Origin: Exophiala sp. HKRS030
Taxonomy: Eukaryota > Ascomycota > Eurotiomycetes > Chaetothyriales > Herpotrichiellaceae
Direction of reading: 5' to 3'
Assembly: GCA_023897205.1 (NCBI GenBank)
Contig: JAHWDD010000003.1
Coordinates: 3,785,665 to 3,849,664, forward strand
Length of the DNA stretch: 64,000 bases
Of this stretch, positions 1 through 9,394 are shown piece after piece. The notes below the pieces were generated by a model. The model worked only from the letters and a program-made list of their open reading frames with translations. It was not told the origin of the DNA and made no database searches. The position numbers and the translations under genes are program-made. The stretch's first letter is position 1, and each line of letters starts with the position of its first letter.

Positions 1-356
1 TCCGCGCCACGATCCCCGTCACCGTCGTCTTCTTCCTCAGCAACATCTATCTCGTTGCGGCACCCTTTGTCCCACCAGAAGATGGACAGAGCATCTACAA
101 CGATCTCCCCTACTATCTCCACTGTGTCGTCGGCATCGGCATCATCGCCGCCGGTGGTGTCTACTGGCTCATCTGGGCAGTCATCCTGCCTAGACTTGGT
201 GGTTACGAATTGGTCAGAGAAGTCCAGGTCAGCGAAATCGATGGTTGGGAGCGAAACGTTTTCTCGAGGCGTCCTTTGGATAAATCTGCTCACAAGGGTT
301 TGAGTTTGGTCACTGATGCTGCTGCTCCAGCTGCCGTCAGCCCGTCGTCACTATAG
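1..356 (+). CDS. Amino-acid permease, methionine-permease-like, C-terminal end (partial)
   Basis: The reading frame is open from base 3 to a TAG at 354-356 and gives the last 117 residues of a protein that begins before the window. It shows two hydrophobic helices: one with VVFFLSNIYLVAAPFVPP, the other around HCVVGIGIIAAGGVYWLIW. A charged cytoplasmic tail of about 45 residues follows. The APF[VP]PP...LP[YF]..HC pattern followed by GGVYWL and LGGYELVRE resembles fungal high-affinity methionine permeases of the APC/LAT group, which import methionine across the plasma membrane. The assignment rests on the C-terminus only, so another APC-family amino-acid carrier is possible. No frame break is visible in this part. 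Confidence 0.7.
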   Translation, partial: RATIPVTVVFFLSNIYLVAAPFVPPEDGQSIYNDLPYYLHCVVGIGIIAAGGVYWLIWAVILPRLGGYELVREVQVSEIDGWERNVFSRRPLDKSAHKGLSLVTDAAAPAAVSPSSL

Positions 357-2230
357 TACTTTAGCGTGTGGAGAACGGTATGGGCCCAGGACTGCACTCT
401 ATTGAGTCGTGGTTCAGTTGTCGAAATTAGGTAATATACGAACTAGCTAATGAATCAGAGTGTTTTATCGGTGGTATGCAGCCTCGATTACGCCTTCTTT
501 CTCTCTTGATCGCCTCACAATTTTACAAATTAAAGGAAAAGATACATGCGCCACTTAGTTAATGAGAGTGGTTTACTAGATGTGTACTGAAGCCCACGAA
601 TTTAACTTTCCAACCAGAAACAAGCCAACTCCATGAAGTGAATGGTACATCTAGCCCTTGAGAAGATCTACAAATCGACAGATTTCAATGTGAAGCTTAT
701 TCTCACATCGACATCAAGGCTTACGTCCCTCATCCACATGAATCGCCCCATTCGGGCCAGAAACCTGCGCCGTGAGCAGTCCAAGTCACTACTAGAAGAG
801 AGCGATCACAACTCGTAGACGATGAAAGTCTTGACTGGTTCTCGGGATATTCTCCGGGACCTTGAGCACAAGCCGGCGCCTACTTGCCTCACGGAATGGA
901 TATGCATGGTAAATGTCTTGGTCGTTCTGTGATCCGTCAGCAAGACAGGCGGGATAACCATGGTGCTTCAGACTCGACAAGGCTGAAGCTGATTGTCGCG
1001 AGGCTCTAAATCATCAATTCACTTCCGCAGACACTTGGAACGCAAGGCTGTTCTACACACAATATGTGCATATCTACACGCGTTCACGTGTCAAGCCGTG
1101 ATTCTCACTCAGCAGCCGACATCTCAGAGCCGTGTCCTGAATAGTGTGTTATGCAACAAGTGGATTTATGGTACAAGCACAAGCATTGGACCTAGAAGGA
1201 TGGTCGGTCCACAACCCCGCGTTGTTGCATTAGCTACCGCCCGCCTACACTGCCAACAGCCTGCCATTACTCTCGTTCCTCGTCCCGAGTTCCGATGCCC
1301 CCACCTCTGAACTGGATAATCGATTGACTCTCAGCCAGCCGAAGCTTGATTCAAGGCTCTAAACCTCGTATCTCTGAACGAGTCTTTCCACTGACCAACT
1401 AGCTAGTTAGTTAACTCAATCCAACAGGCTTGCATGGTTTTCAAGTCGTTGGCTAATGCTTTCAGCCATCGGCCTCCACGAACTTCGTTTCAACTTAAGA
1501 CTGCATGTCTTCGTCCTCGATACGATACGTGCTGTGCCTAAAATTCGTATCGCTGCGCTATCCCCGGCCCCACAGCCCTCCTCTGCCGGAAATGGTGCAT
1601 ACCTATCCGTACTGGGTGGAATGACCCCTCGCATCCTCCGTCGTAGTTTAGTCCCATGGTTACTGGCCAACCGCACATGTGAGAGGGATCAGCCGACGGC
1701 TGTCGTTGCTGCGATTTGCTCTACACATTGAGTGTAGGCTTTTCGCTGTCAGGGCTGAGAGATTGAGACCTATGCGCGTAGGCACCTCTCCGCGCATCTC
1801 TGTGGACCTAAAGCTCGACTCTTCTCGGCCATTCGCTGTGGTTGTTACGTGAAGTTGGGCGACTGGTTTGTCGTCGTGCAATGAGTATCAAGACCAAGCA
1901 CGCTTAGTGCGTGAAGGCGCTGGTCTTGATTGCATCAAGCTTTCCCGCGAAGGGTAAACGGTACCTGTTTGCGTCGAGGACTGGGAGTGTGGCATTGGGC
2001 TTAGATTCACACGAGCCAATGAGATGTTATGGAGCTTTCGGGGTGCCCTGCATGGACTGCGGCTGAACGAGGTGTGGCTGTCTGCTATGTTTTGACCAGA
2101 AGGGTTTGAAGAAGGAGAAATGTATATCCTTCAACGACTATTTATTTCATCGTGTTCAGAAGCCTTCTGGTTTTGTTCAGCATAATACTACTACTCCTCC
2201 TCCTCCTCCTCCTCCTCCTCACGGTCCAAA
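357..2230. other. Intergenic, no gene recognised
   Basis: About 1.9 kb without a supported gene. The open frames on both strands are short, overlap each other and look like translated non-coding DNA. The last 120 bases are the probable promoter and leader of the NTF2-like gene. Confidence 0.6.
2194..2220 (+). repeat. (CTC)9 microsatellite in a 5' leader
   Basis: Nine uninterrupted CTC units follow a short ACT run and end 10 bases before the ATG at 2231. Pyrimidine-rich tracts just before the start are common in fungal leaders. A pure triplet run of this length is likely to vary between strains. Confidence 0.9.
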
Positions 2231-2776
2231 ATGTCTACGCATACCACTCCAGCATACATTATCCACATCGACGGGCCTGATCAGAAGTATCGCGAGCACC
2301 CGGTGCTGGATTTTCTATTCGACCACAAAGACGCATTTGACACTGGAAACATCAAGAACGAGCCATACACTCAATACCACAGCGAAGACTTTGTCCTCAC
2401 GAAATCAGATGGCACAGTCCTCCCGTCCGGAGAGGCATCCTGGAAAGGCTTGCTGGAGGGTTACGCTCCTTTCACTGAGCACTTGCACGAAGCGCGATAT
2501 TGCAACGTCTACGAGCATAATGGCGGTTGGCAGATGATGGGTATTGCACATATCTTCGGAAATCTGCCCGTGCCAGGAGATAAGACGAAGACGGATTTGT
2601 CTGGACGTCAGTGGGATGTTGTCATCCCTGGTGGGCTACTCTTTGACGTCGTCAAGGACTCCACGGGACCTAAAGGGTTTAAGATCAAGGCGATGACTTT
2701 GTTTGGGGATGGTACTCCTGTCGTTGCGGAGATGATCAAGCGTGGGATGCTCAAGCCTGCGGATCTTGCGAAATAA
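2231..2776 (+). CDS. NTF2/SnoaL-like fold protein, conserved hypothetical
   Basis: Single-exon gene of 181 codons. The layout is typical of a SnoaL/NTF2-like one-domain protein: an N-terminal helix (HPVLDFLFDHKDAFDTG), a Y..YHSEDFVLTKSDG strand, the E..WKGLLEGYAPFTEHLHEARY segment and a C-terminal strand set ending FKIKAMTLFGDG. Family members include polyketide cyclases, dehydratases and many proteins of unknown role, so no reaction can be assigned. There is no signal peptide or membrane segment, which suggests the cytosol. The first ATG after a pyrimidine-rich leader was taken as the start. The amine-oxidase fusion gene follows 770 bases downstream on the same strand, but nothing shows the two work together. 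Confidence 0.75.
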   Translation: MSTHTTPAYIIHIDGPDQKYREHPVLDFLFDHKDAFDTGNIKNEPYTQYHSEDFVLTKSDGTVLPSGEASWKGLLEGYAPFTEHLHEARYCNVYEHNGGWQMMGIAHIFGNLPVPGDKTKTDLSGRQWDVVIPGGLLFDVVKDSTGPKGFKIKAMTLFGDGTPVVAEMIKRGMLKPADLAK

Positions 2777-3545
2777 GTCCGGGATATAGGACAAGAAACA
2801 CTTAAAGTCAAAGGATTCTGTTTGAGATTTTCGAGTGCCACATGGACATCCAGACGATTATTGTCTCATGGTTGGAGAGGAATTGTCTCCTGTAGTTGAG
2901 ATGATTAGAATACATAATACAGTTTTGGAGTCTGTAATTGCCAAAGTTGGAATATCCGACCTTGGAGTTTGCACTCATCAGGCACATCAAAGCAGGTCTT
3001 CTCGCTGAGAAAAATAGCAGCACTAAGACCTGATGATTTGGATTAACAAGCTTTGCAGATACTGGGTTGCGGACATGTGCTCCTTCGTATCCAATCATGG
3101 ACGAGACAGAACATAACCGATCAGCTCGTCCTAACCTAGCCGCAATGCTAGGAAAGAGGAAAGGGTTGGGCTGTGTTCTGGAAATGCTGGATCTTGTCGA
3201 TTGCAAAAATTCGAGATGACACAGGTAAGAGAGAAGAGGAGCGAAATGGAGCGAAGTAGGTTTGACCCGAGGTGTTGAAGCCGTAATAGGCAAACCGATC
3301 ATCTCCGCACCAAGGCACGGGTCTGATTGGACCAGGTGGCGTAGGAAATTCATATCAACGCTCTAGAGGATTCCTATCAAGCAACTTCAGACGTTGATAT
3401 CCATAGCATAAATAAAGGGCTTGAAGTTTTCTCCTCGAACCCAATTCAACAGGTTTCGACCTGCGGTGACCATGCGATAAAGGGCGGTCATAAAATCGAG
3501 CAATCATCGTTTGGTCTGAAGGTTTTAATACGTGGATCATAAGCC
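2777..3545. other. Intergenic, no gene recognised
   Basis: Holds the 3' region of the NTF2-like gene and the promoter of the RidA-amine oxidase gene. The 181-codon minus-strand frame here has no recognisable motif and was not accepted. Confidence 0.6.
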
Positions 3546-5472
3546 ATGTCTTCATATTCGAAGAAAGCACCAAGCGTGCAGACCATTGATCCGTACCAGC
3601 TTTTCGACCCTCGACCCATTTACTCGCATGCAGCTACCACGAATGGACCGACTCGTGTCATAGCCACGGCAGGACAGGTCGGGTGCGATGAAAACAAGGT
3701 GTTCCCTACCGACGTCGAAGAGCAGGTCATCTTGGCGTTTAAGAATTTACGTCGCGCGCTCGAAGCTGCAGGGGCGACGGTAACGGACATTTTCAAACTG
3801 GTATATTATATCGTCGATTACGATCCAAGCAATCGCCGGCACACAAAGCATGTCCAGACATTTCTGGCTGGTCATCGACCTCCTACGACACTGGTACCCG
3901 TCCCGATGCTCGCAAGTCCGGAGATGAAGTTCGAGGTTGAGGCTTACGCGGCCGTAAGGCAAGAACCGTTGCGCGAGGTCGATGTGGTGGTAGTTGGAGC
4001 GGGTTTGAGCGGTTTGAAGGCAGCTTACGATGTGCAGAAGGCAGGATTCTCCTGCGTCGTAGTAGAGGCCCGTGATCGGGTTGGAGGAAAGACACATTCC
4101 GTCGATGTTCTTGGAGATGGCAGATTTGTCGATGTCGGCGCAGCGTGGATCAACGATACCAACCAAAGCAAGATCTACGAGCTGGCAAAATCTCTCAAGC
4201 TGGAATTGGTGGTGCAAAGCACTGTTGGAAAGGTGTTGCAGGAGGATTTAGACGGAAGCATCGGTCTGTTCGACTATGGAGGTACTCCCGAGGTGAGATC
4301 AAAATCTGGTCCTCGCTCGACTCCTTGCTGACTTGGGGTATCAGAAAATGTCCGAGGTGAATGGAGTCGAGAGCCTGGTCTTCATTCGTGAACTCGCAGA
4401 GAAGATTTGCCAGGAAATAGATATTCACGATCCTGTCAGAACGGGAGGAGATCTTGACAAGGTAACCCTCGAAGAATGGACTAAATCGCACAGCCAGTCT
4501 GAGACGGCGGTGGCCACGGTAAAACTGTGGACGAGAGCACTGCTAGGCCTTGAGCCGTCAGAGATTAGTGCACTTTTCTTCATGAATTACTGCAAGAGCG
4601 GAGGCGGATTGCTTCAGATGCGAGCAGATTTCAAACATGGAGGACAATATCTGAGGTTCATTCGAGGTACGAATTGGTTTCCCGGCCGCACGATGAGTGA
4701 AGTTGGATCCCGTACTTACCCGTTTCTCTTAGGCACACAATCCATGTCTCTCGGTCTGGCCGAGTTATTGACAAACAACTCAGTCATCCTCAGTTCGCCC
4801 GTGCGACAGATCACCCAAGGGCCAGAAGGTGTGGTAGTATCTGCAGGTCGCGGCGATTTCCGGTGCAAACGTGTCATTGTATCTGTGCCGACAGTTCTCT
4901 ACAAAGAGATCACCTTCAATCCTCCACTTCCACATGCCAAAGCAGAACTTGGCAAGAATAATGTACATGGGTACACATTGAAGGTTATGATGTCGTTCTC
5001 GGAGCCATGGTGGCGCAAGGCTGGCCTCTCAGGGGCCGTCATGTCTTACAAAGGGCCCATCACCACCACTCGAGATTCGAGTAACGATGAGAAAGGACAA
5101 TTCGGTCTGACCTGCTTTACGAATGGCGATTTTGGTCGTGGGTTATCGAAACTTCCGCAACAAGCACGGTTCCAGGCGATCTTGGATCACCTTAAGCGAT
5201 TGTACAGGCCATATCTGGAGGTGCCCGAGCCGATCACTGTGGTTGAACACGAATGGTTTCGTGACCAATGGGCGCAAGGTTGCCCTTGCCCAGCATCGCC
5301 TCCTGGAATTATGACACAATATGAACATGCATTGAGAAGTGTTCACGACAAGTTGCATTTTATTGGAACAGAGACTTCATACGAGTGGAAGGGGTATATG
5401 GATGGAGCAGTTCGTTCTGGGGAGCGAGGGGCGAGGGAAGTGGTTGACATATTAAGTCGAGCGAAGTTGTAG
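3546..5472 (+). CDS. RidA (YjgF/UK114) domain fused to flavin monoamine oxidase, probably peroxisomal
   Basis: Three exons: 3546-4292, 4345-4666 and 4733-5472, giving 602 residues. Both introns fit GT..AG. The second (66 bases) has no stop and a length divisible by three, so an unspliced reading would add 22 false residues inside the conserved RG/GTQSMSLGLAE region. Residues 20-137 form a RidA fold. Residues 145-602 form an amine oxidase, with the FAD motif GAGLSGL at about 151, EARDRVGGKTHS, a GC..C...PPGIMTQY segment matching the flavin-linking region of MAO, and a closing GTETSYEWKGYMDGAV FAD motif. The chain ends AKL, a type-1 peroxisomal signal. Expected reaction: oxidation of an amine to an imine plus H2O2, with the RidA domain positioned to act on the imine. 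In the RidA part the usual substrate-binding Arg (PAR[ST]) reads Pro. Substrate unknown. Confidence 0.88.
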
Positions 5473-6232
5473 AGGGAAGTAGCTACCATGGATGATTGTT
5501 GGCTTCCAACCTGAATAGTTCTTGCCATTTGGAAGTCTCGACTACCTAGGTAGCTATATAACAGGCAGGAGTGTAGATACTCAGAAGGTGGGTTGTACCT
5601 TCCCGTGCTTCCCTTCCTTGGCCCCCACCTGCCGTTTAGTGATGTTGGTGATGCCAGGGTGTCCACTATCAACTCACGTGCCAATGTCCAATGCCACTGT
5701 ATCCTGATTACCTCTTGGTCCACTCCTATTGGTCAGGTTCGAACGACCCTCCCAACGACTCTTGCCAGTATTGAAGTCTTCAGGGGGTCTGGGGTCTCTT
5801 GGGCCTCTCGGGCCTCTCCAGTGCCTTCTTAGGCTTCAGCCCACCTGCAGCCCAACCCCAACCGGCAGCCCATCCACAGTCTATCCACCATCGGACTCCG
5901 CGTTAGTCTCGACTCTCTACGCTTTAGGCGTCCGCGTCGCGCACTTTGCGGGCCAGGAAGGCGCTGAAGCCCCCAGAGGACGTGTCCACCAATCCTGAGC
6001 CAGCAATTCGGTGACTTCCCACTTTATCATTTGATGTATGTCTCCTGCTCCTTTCTAAATATACTCGAACACTCTACTTACCTACACCACACGCATACAC
6101 GGTGTCTCTCACCTTCTTTCAAATCTCACTCTTTAATAGTCCGTTGCTGCAAACGCCCTTCATTGCTTGCGTCATCTCTTTTCAATCACTGCTTGTTGTT
6201 AACTCTTCACTTTGTCAACTACACATTTCAAC
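5473..6232. other. Intergenic; promoter and leader of the DUF2231 gene
   Basis: No gene seen. The stretch includes TACCTAGGTAGCTA at 5543-5556, a 14-mer that recurs at 39437-39450, and a run of GGGTCT/GGGCCTCTC-type sequence near 5786-5822. The last 150 bases are CT-rich, as expected for a leader. Confidence 0.55.
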
Positions 6233-6919
6233 ATGGGCTACAACACCCAACTTCAGGGCAAATTCGCCCACAAGGTCGGTGAGCCGGTCCCAGAATTCAA
6301 TTCAGAGTACGTATCCAACATCTGTCTCAGCAATGAAATATAATCCCGTTGACTGACTCTTTTTCTTAGCCACCCTGTCCATCCTGCTATTGTGCATTTT
6401 CCCATCGCCTTCAATACCTTGGCTTGGGGTCTCGACATCCTGTATGCCTTGACCACAACATGGATCCAGCCTGAGTTCCTCACCACTCGCTTCAATTCTC
6501 CTTCCACCCTCCTTGATATTACTCGGTTCGGCTACTTCCTCCTTGTTGCAGGCCTGATTACCACTGTCCCAGCCATCATGTCTGGAAACATCCAGCTCGT
6601 GGGCATGATCAAGAAGAACGGTGGCCCGTGGGAGAAAGATGCAGAGGGCAAGGCCAAATCCACCATGGTTCCAAGAATCAAAGCCACCATCACACATGCC
6701 CTTGTCAACGACTTGGTCTTCGTCCTCAACCTCTACTCATGGTATCTGCGAAAGGACAAGGAAGGTGTCGTCAATGCTGGCAAGATTCCCACCCATACCA
6801 ACCTCGTCCTCAGCGCTGTCTTGCTACCTACCCTCATGCTCGGTGCTAAAATCGGTGGTCATCTCACCTACAACCACGGTGTTGGCCTCAACTTGGGACG
6901 CAAGAAGCTCGTCGAGTAA
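6233..6919 (+). CDS. DUF2231-family integral membrane protein
   Basis: Two exons, 6233-6306 and 6370-6919, give 207 residues. The intron has a GTACGT donor, a TGACTGAC branch and a TTCTTAG acceptor. Splicing makes the family's hallmark N-terminal motif HPVHPAIVHFPIAF. The protein has about four hydrophobic segments: around residues 33-50, 72-95 (FGYFLLVAGLITTVPAIMSG), 125-145 and 160-180. A conserved His lies near the start of the third segment (ITHALVNDL). DUF2231 proteins are membrane proteins of unknown function found in bacteria and fungi. Possible redox or haem association has been suggested for bacterial relatives, but nothing here proves it. The spliced start ATG at 6233 was preferred because it supplies the residues leading into HPVHP. 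Confidence 0.85.
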
Positions 6920-7296
6920 GCTTGTTCAGCCGTCGATGAACTCCAGAAATGGGTGGCATCAAAGGTCAAATTTACTCGCAATGACTCGCGCTTCGTGATT
7001 CATTGAAGAACTGGAAATATGCGCCAAAACCTGCGCAGTGCAATATACATCTTGATTTGGAGGAAGATGACACGAGAGATGAATAGCTGTAATGAGAAAC
7101 GGCGGCAGAAGTGCTCAAATCCCATTTCGTGCATTGTTCAAGATGTACAAGTAGGGTCGCTTCTGGGAGCAAGAATTGGTACCATGTGTCGAGGTGCAAG
7201 GAGGCAGAGATCTAGAAGAGGATGAACTATTTCTTCATAATTATGTGTACAATTAAATTTATTCGGCGCTTTTGCTGTAGCATGCATGGCATTGAA
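6920..7296. other. Convergent 3' intergenic region
   Basis: Lies between two converging genes. It holds their 3' untranslated regions and nothing else that can be recognised. Confidence 0.6.
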
Positions 7297-8487
7297 CTAG
7301 TAGTCTCGGAGAGGGCATCCCTTTTCGACGCTCTGTGGACCGAATTTCTCCTTGACGATGTCCCTGGTCAACTTCATCAACTGCTCACCCAAGGCCGCAT
7401 CTTGTGACAACTTGTTCCCAGGCTCCTCGACAGCAGGTGGACAAATATACAAGCCCGACTTCTCCACACTCGTAGCGGCAAACACAGTACTAACACAACC
7501 CATCCAGATATCCTTCTTGACAGGTTTCATGCCGATGTCCATAGCATACCCGAGTATCGGGTACGGCTCGTGAATATCCTCCGTCGACATCTTGGTCTCG
7601 ACAAAGCCCGGATGCGTGGCGTTGATCAGAATATTGGGATGAGACTTGTGCAAGTGAGCAGTGAGATATCTCGCGTACAAGATGCCCGCGAGTTTCGAGC
7701 GGCCGTACTGTGCGTTCGGACCTAGGTCAGTGTTCAACTCGTCCAGCGACTCGAACTTGACGTCGCTGGCGGATTGGTGCGCGTTGGACGACTGGATTTG
7801 GATCCGCACTTTGCCCTTGGAGCTGGTCTCCTTGAGCAGCGGTAGTAGGTGCGACGTTAGCACCACGTGTCCGATGTGGTTGACCGCCATGTGTCGGTCC
7901 ACGCCGTACTCGGTGAGTTGGTAGGTCATGATCCCGCGCCCGGAGTTGAGACACATGATGTCTAGTCGGTCGGTCTGGTCGCGGATTTTCTTGGCTGTCT
8001 CGACTACCCCTGTGAGATCGGATGTGTCGCATTGCAACCAAACGACGCGGTCGGCGTATTTGGACCCTAGTTGTTGTTTGATCTCGCTGATGGCTCCGTC
8101 GATTGTCTCTTCTGAGATGGACAGGATGAAGACTTTGGCGGCGTTGGCCTTCAGGAGCGTGTATGCCGTGGCATATCCGATTCCTTCACTGCCACCCGTG
8201 ATGAGGGCGACTTTGCCGCTGAGGTCGGGAACGTCCTTTGTGATGTCGAATTGATTTTCCTTGGATGCTGCTCCGTGAGCTACGCCGCCTAGGTTCTCAG
8301 CGATGGTGTTTTTGATTGCTTCCATGGCTTCGTATTGAGATGCGTGTCTTGTCTGGATTTGGGACGGTTGGGTAATGGATGATTTTGTTTTCAGTGAACA
8401 CCTTGAAGCAAGGAAACCATATACGAGATGATGATGCTTTGATTTGAGAGTCGGGGAGAAACGAAGATGAACAAAACGAGATGCCAT
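7297..8487 (-). CDS. Short-chain dehydrogenase/reductase, possible mitochondrial presequence
   Basis: Single exon of 396 codons. The Rossmann motif TGGSEGIG is at residues 97-104, the NAG-type motif reads NSGRG at 181-185, the structural Asn is in AVNHIGH (about 203), the catalytic Ser is in IQSSNAH (about 233) and the active-site pair is YGRSK (Tyr261, Lys265). These make it a classical SDR using NAD(P)H. Residues 1-54 are rich in Arg, Lys and Ser and nearly lack acids (FVHLRFSPTLKSK, TRHASQYEA), like a mitochondrial targeting peptide. An internal Met55 (MEAIKNTIAEN) could give a shorter cytosolic form. Sequences of this shape are often annotated as retinol-dehydrogenase- or WW-domain-oxidoreductase-like, and the true substrate cannot be read from the sequence. 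The gene converges on the DUF2231 gene. Confidence 0.88.
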   Translation of the reverse strand: MASRFVHLRFSPTLKSKHHHLVYGFLASRCSLKTKSSITQPSQIQTRHASQYEAMEAIKNTIAENLGGVAHGAASKENQFDITKDVPDLSGKVALITGGSEGIGYATAYTLLKANAAKVFILSISEETIDGAISEIKQQLGSKYADRVVWLQCDTSDLTGVVETAKKIRDQTDRLDIMCLNSGRGIMTYQLTEYGVDRHMAVNHIGHVVLTSHLLPLLKETSSKGKVRIQIQSSNAHQSASDVKFESLDELNTDLGPNAQYGRSKLAGILYARYLTAHLHKSHPNILINATHPGFVETKMSTEDIHEPYPILGYAMDIGMKPVKKDIWMGCVSTVFAATSVEKSGLYICPPAVEEPGNKLSQDAALGEQLMKLTRDIVKEKFGPQSVEKGCPLRDY

Positions 8488-9394
8488 ACCGTGTGGTTAC
8501 TAACCTTTGTATGTGTTGTTTGAGAATCGGCTCTAGGTAGTATGCTGACTACGTCAAGATAGTGTGGGTTGTCGAGCAGCGTGGACATCGTTGCCAGCAT
8601 TAACTATGGTCGTCTGTGGACCATTGTGTCGATGCGTTAATGCTTGTCATTGATTTCGGTGGCCCGCTTGGGTTGTATTCTTGCCCATATTCCCCTAACA
8701 ATCTCAAGGAATATTGAGGTAGGACAGTTAACATGTATGGATCCGGAATGGGGAAGCGCAGTCAGCGAGTCATGACCGATAGTCATGATGTAGTCAGAAC
8801 AGTTAGATCGCTAATCTGGATACATTCATTGGCGCATCTTGGTTGTCATTCTGGAGCACATTCTCGCTGTTGATTCAAGAGGTCTTGGTCCGGGGTCAAT
8901 CACAGATGTTGCTCCTTGGATACTGTGCACATGCCAATCCATTCAATTTTTGTTGATGAGGGCACCCTCAGGACGAGATAGGACGTCGGAAAGATGATGT
9001 CATATGTGACACGCGAGAGTGACGCGTGCTTGCCGCAAGGGTATTGATTTCTTGCTTTTGTCATGTGGTAGAGATACCTACCTGACCTGCCAGAGTAGTC
9101 CATTTACCCCCATGAATGAGGAGCTGGCATCCTCGGTCCACGAATAGATGAGAAGACTTGTCTGACTATTCACGTCCTACTGATGGAAGTCAAGGATGGG
9201 ACAAAGATTTGATGTAAGTTGGTAAGGGCTAGGCTGTCGTCACGTGCTCTCAGCTGAAGTCACATGTGTCTTGGCACATATATCGACGATGTAGAACGGA
9301 AGCGGTGCAGTTGTTGCCTTTCTCTGATGCGACAAACGCGCGAGTTGCAAACCAACGATGATCATGCATTGTTTGGACGGGACCGTCTTCAATT
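8488..9394. other. Divergent intergenic region between SDR and HET genes
   Basis: About 0.9 kb serving as promoter space for the minus-strand SDR and the plus-strand HET gene. No coding frame or RNA gene was recognised. Confidence 0.6.

Noticed and set aside
2808..3353. 181-codon open frame on the minus strand
   Set aside because: No family motif, odd composition, and it covers the 3' region and promoter of the flanking plus-strand genes.
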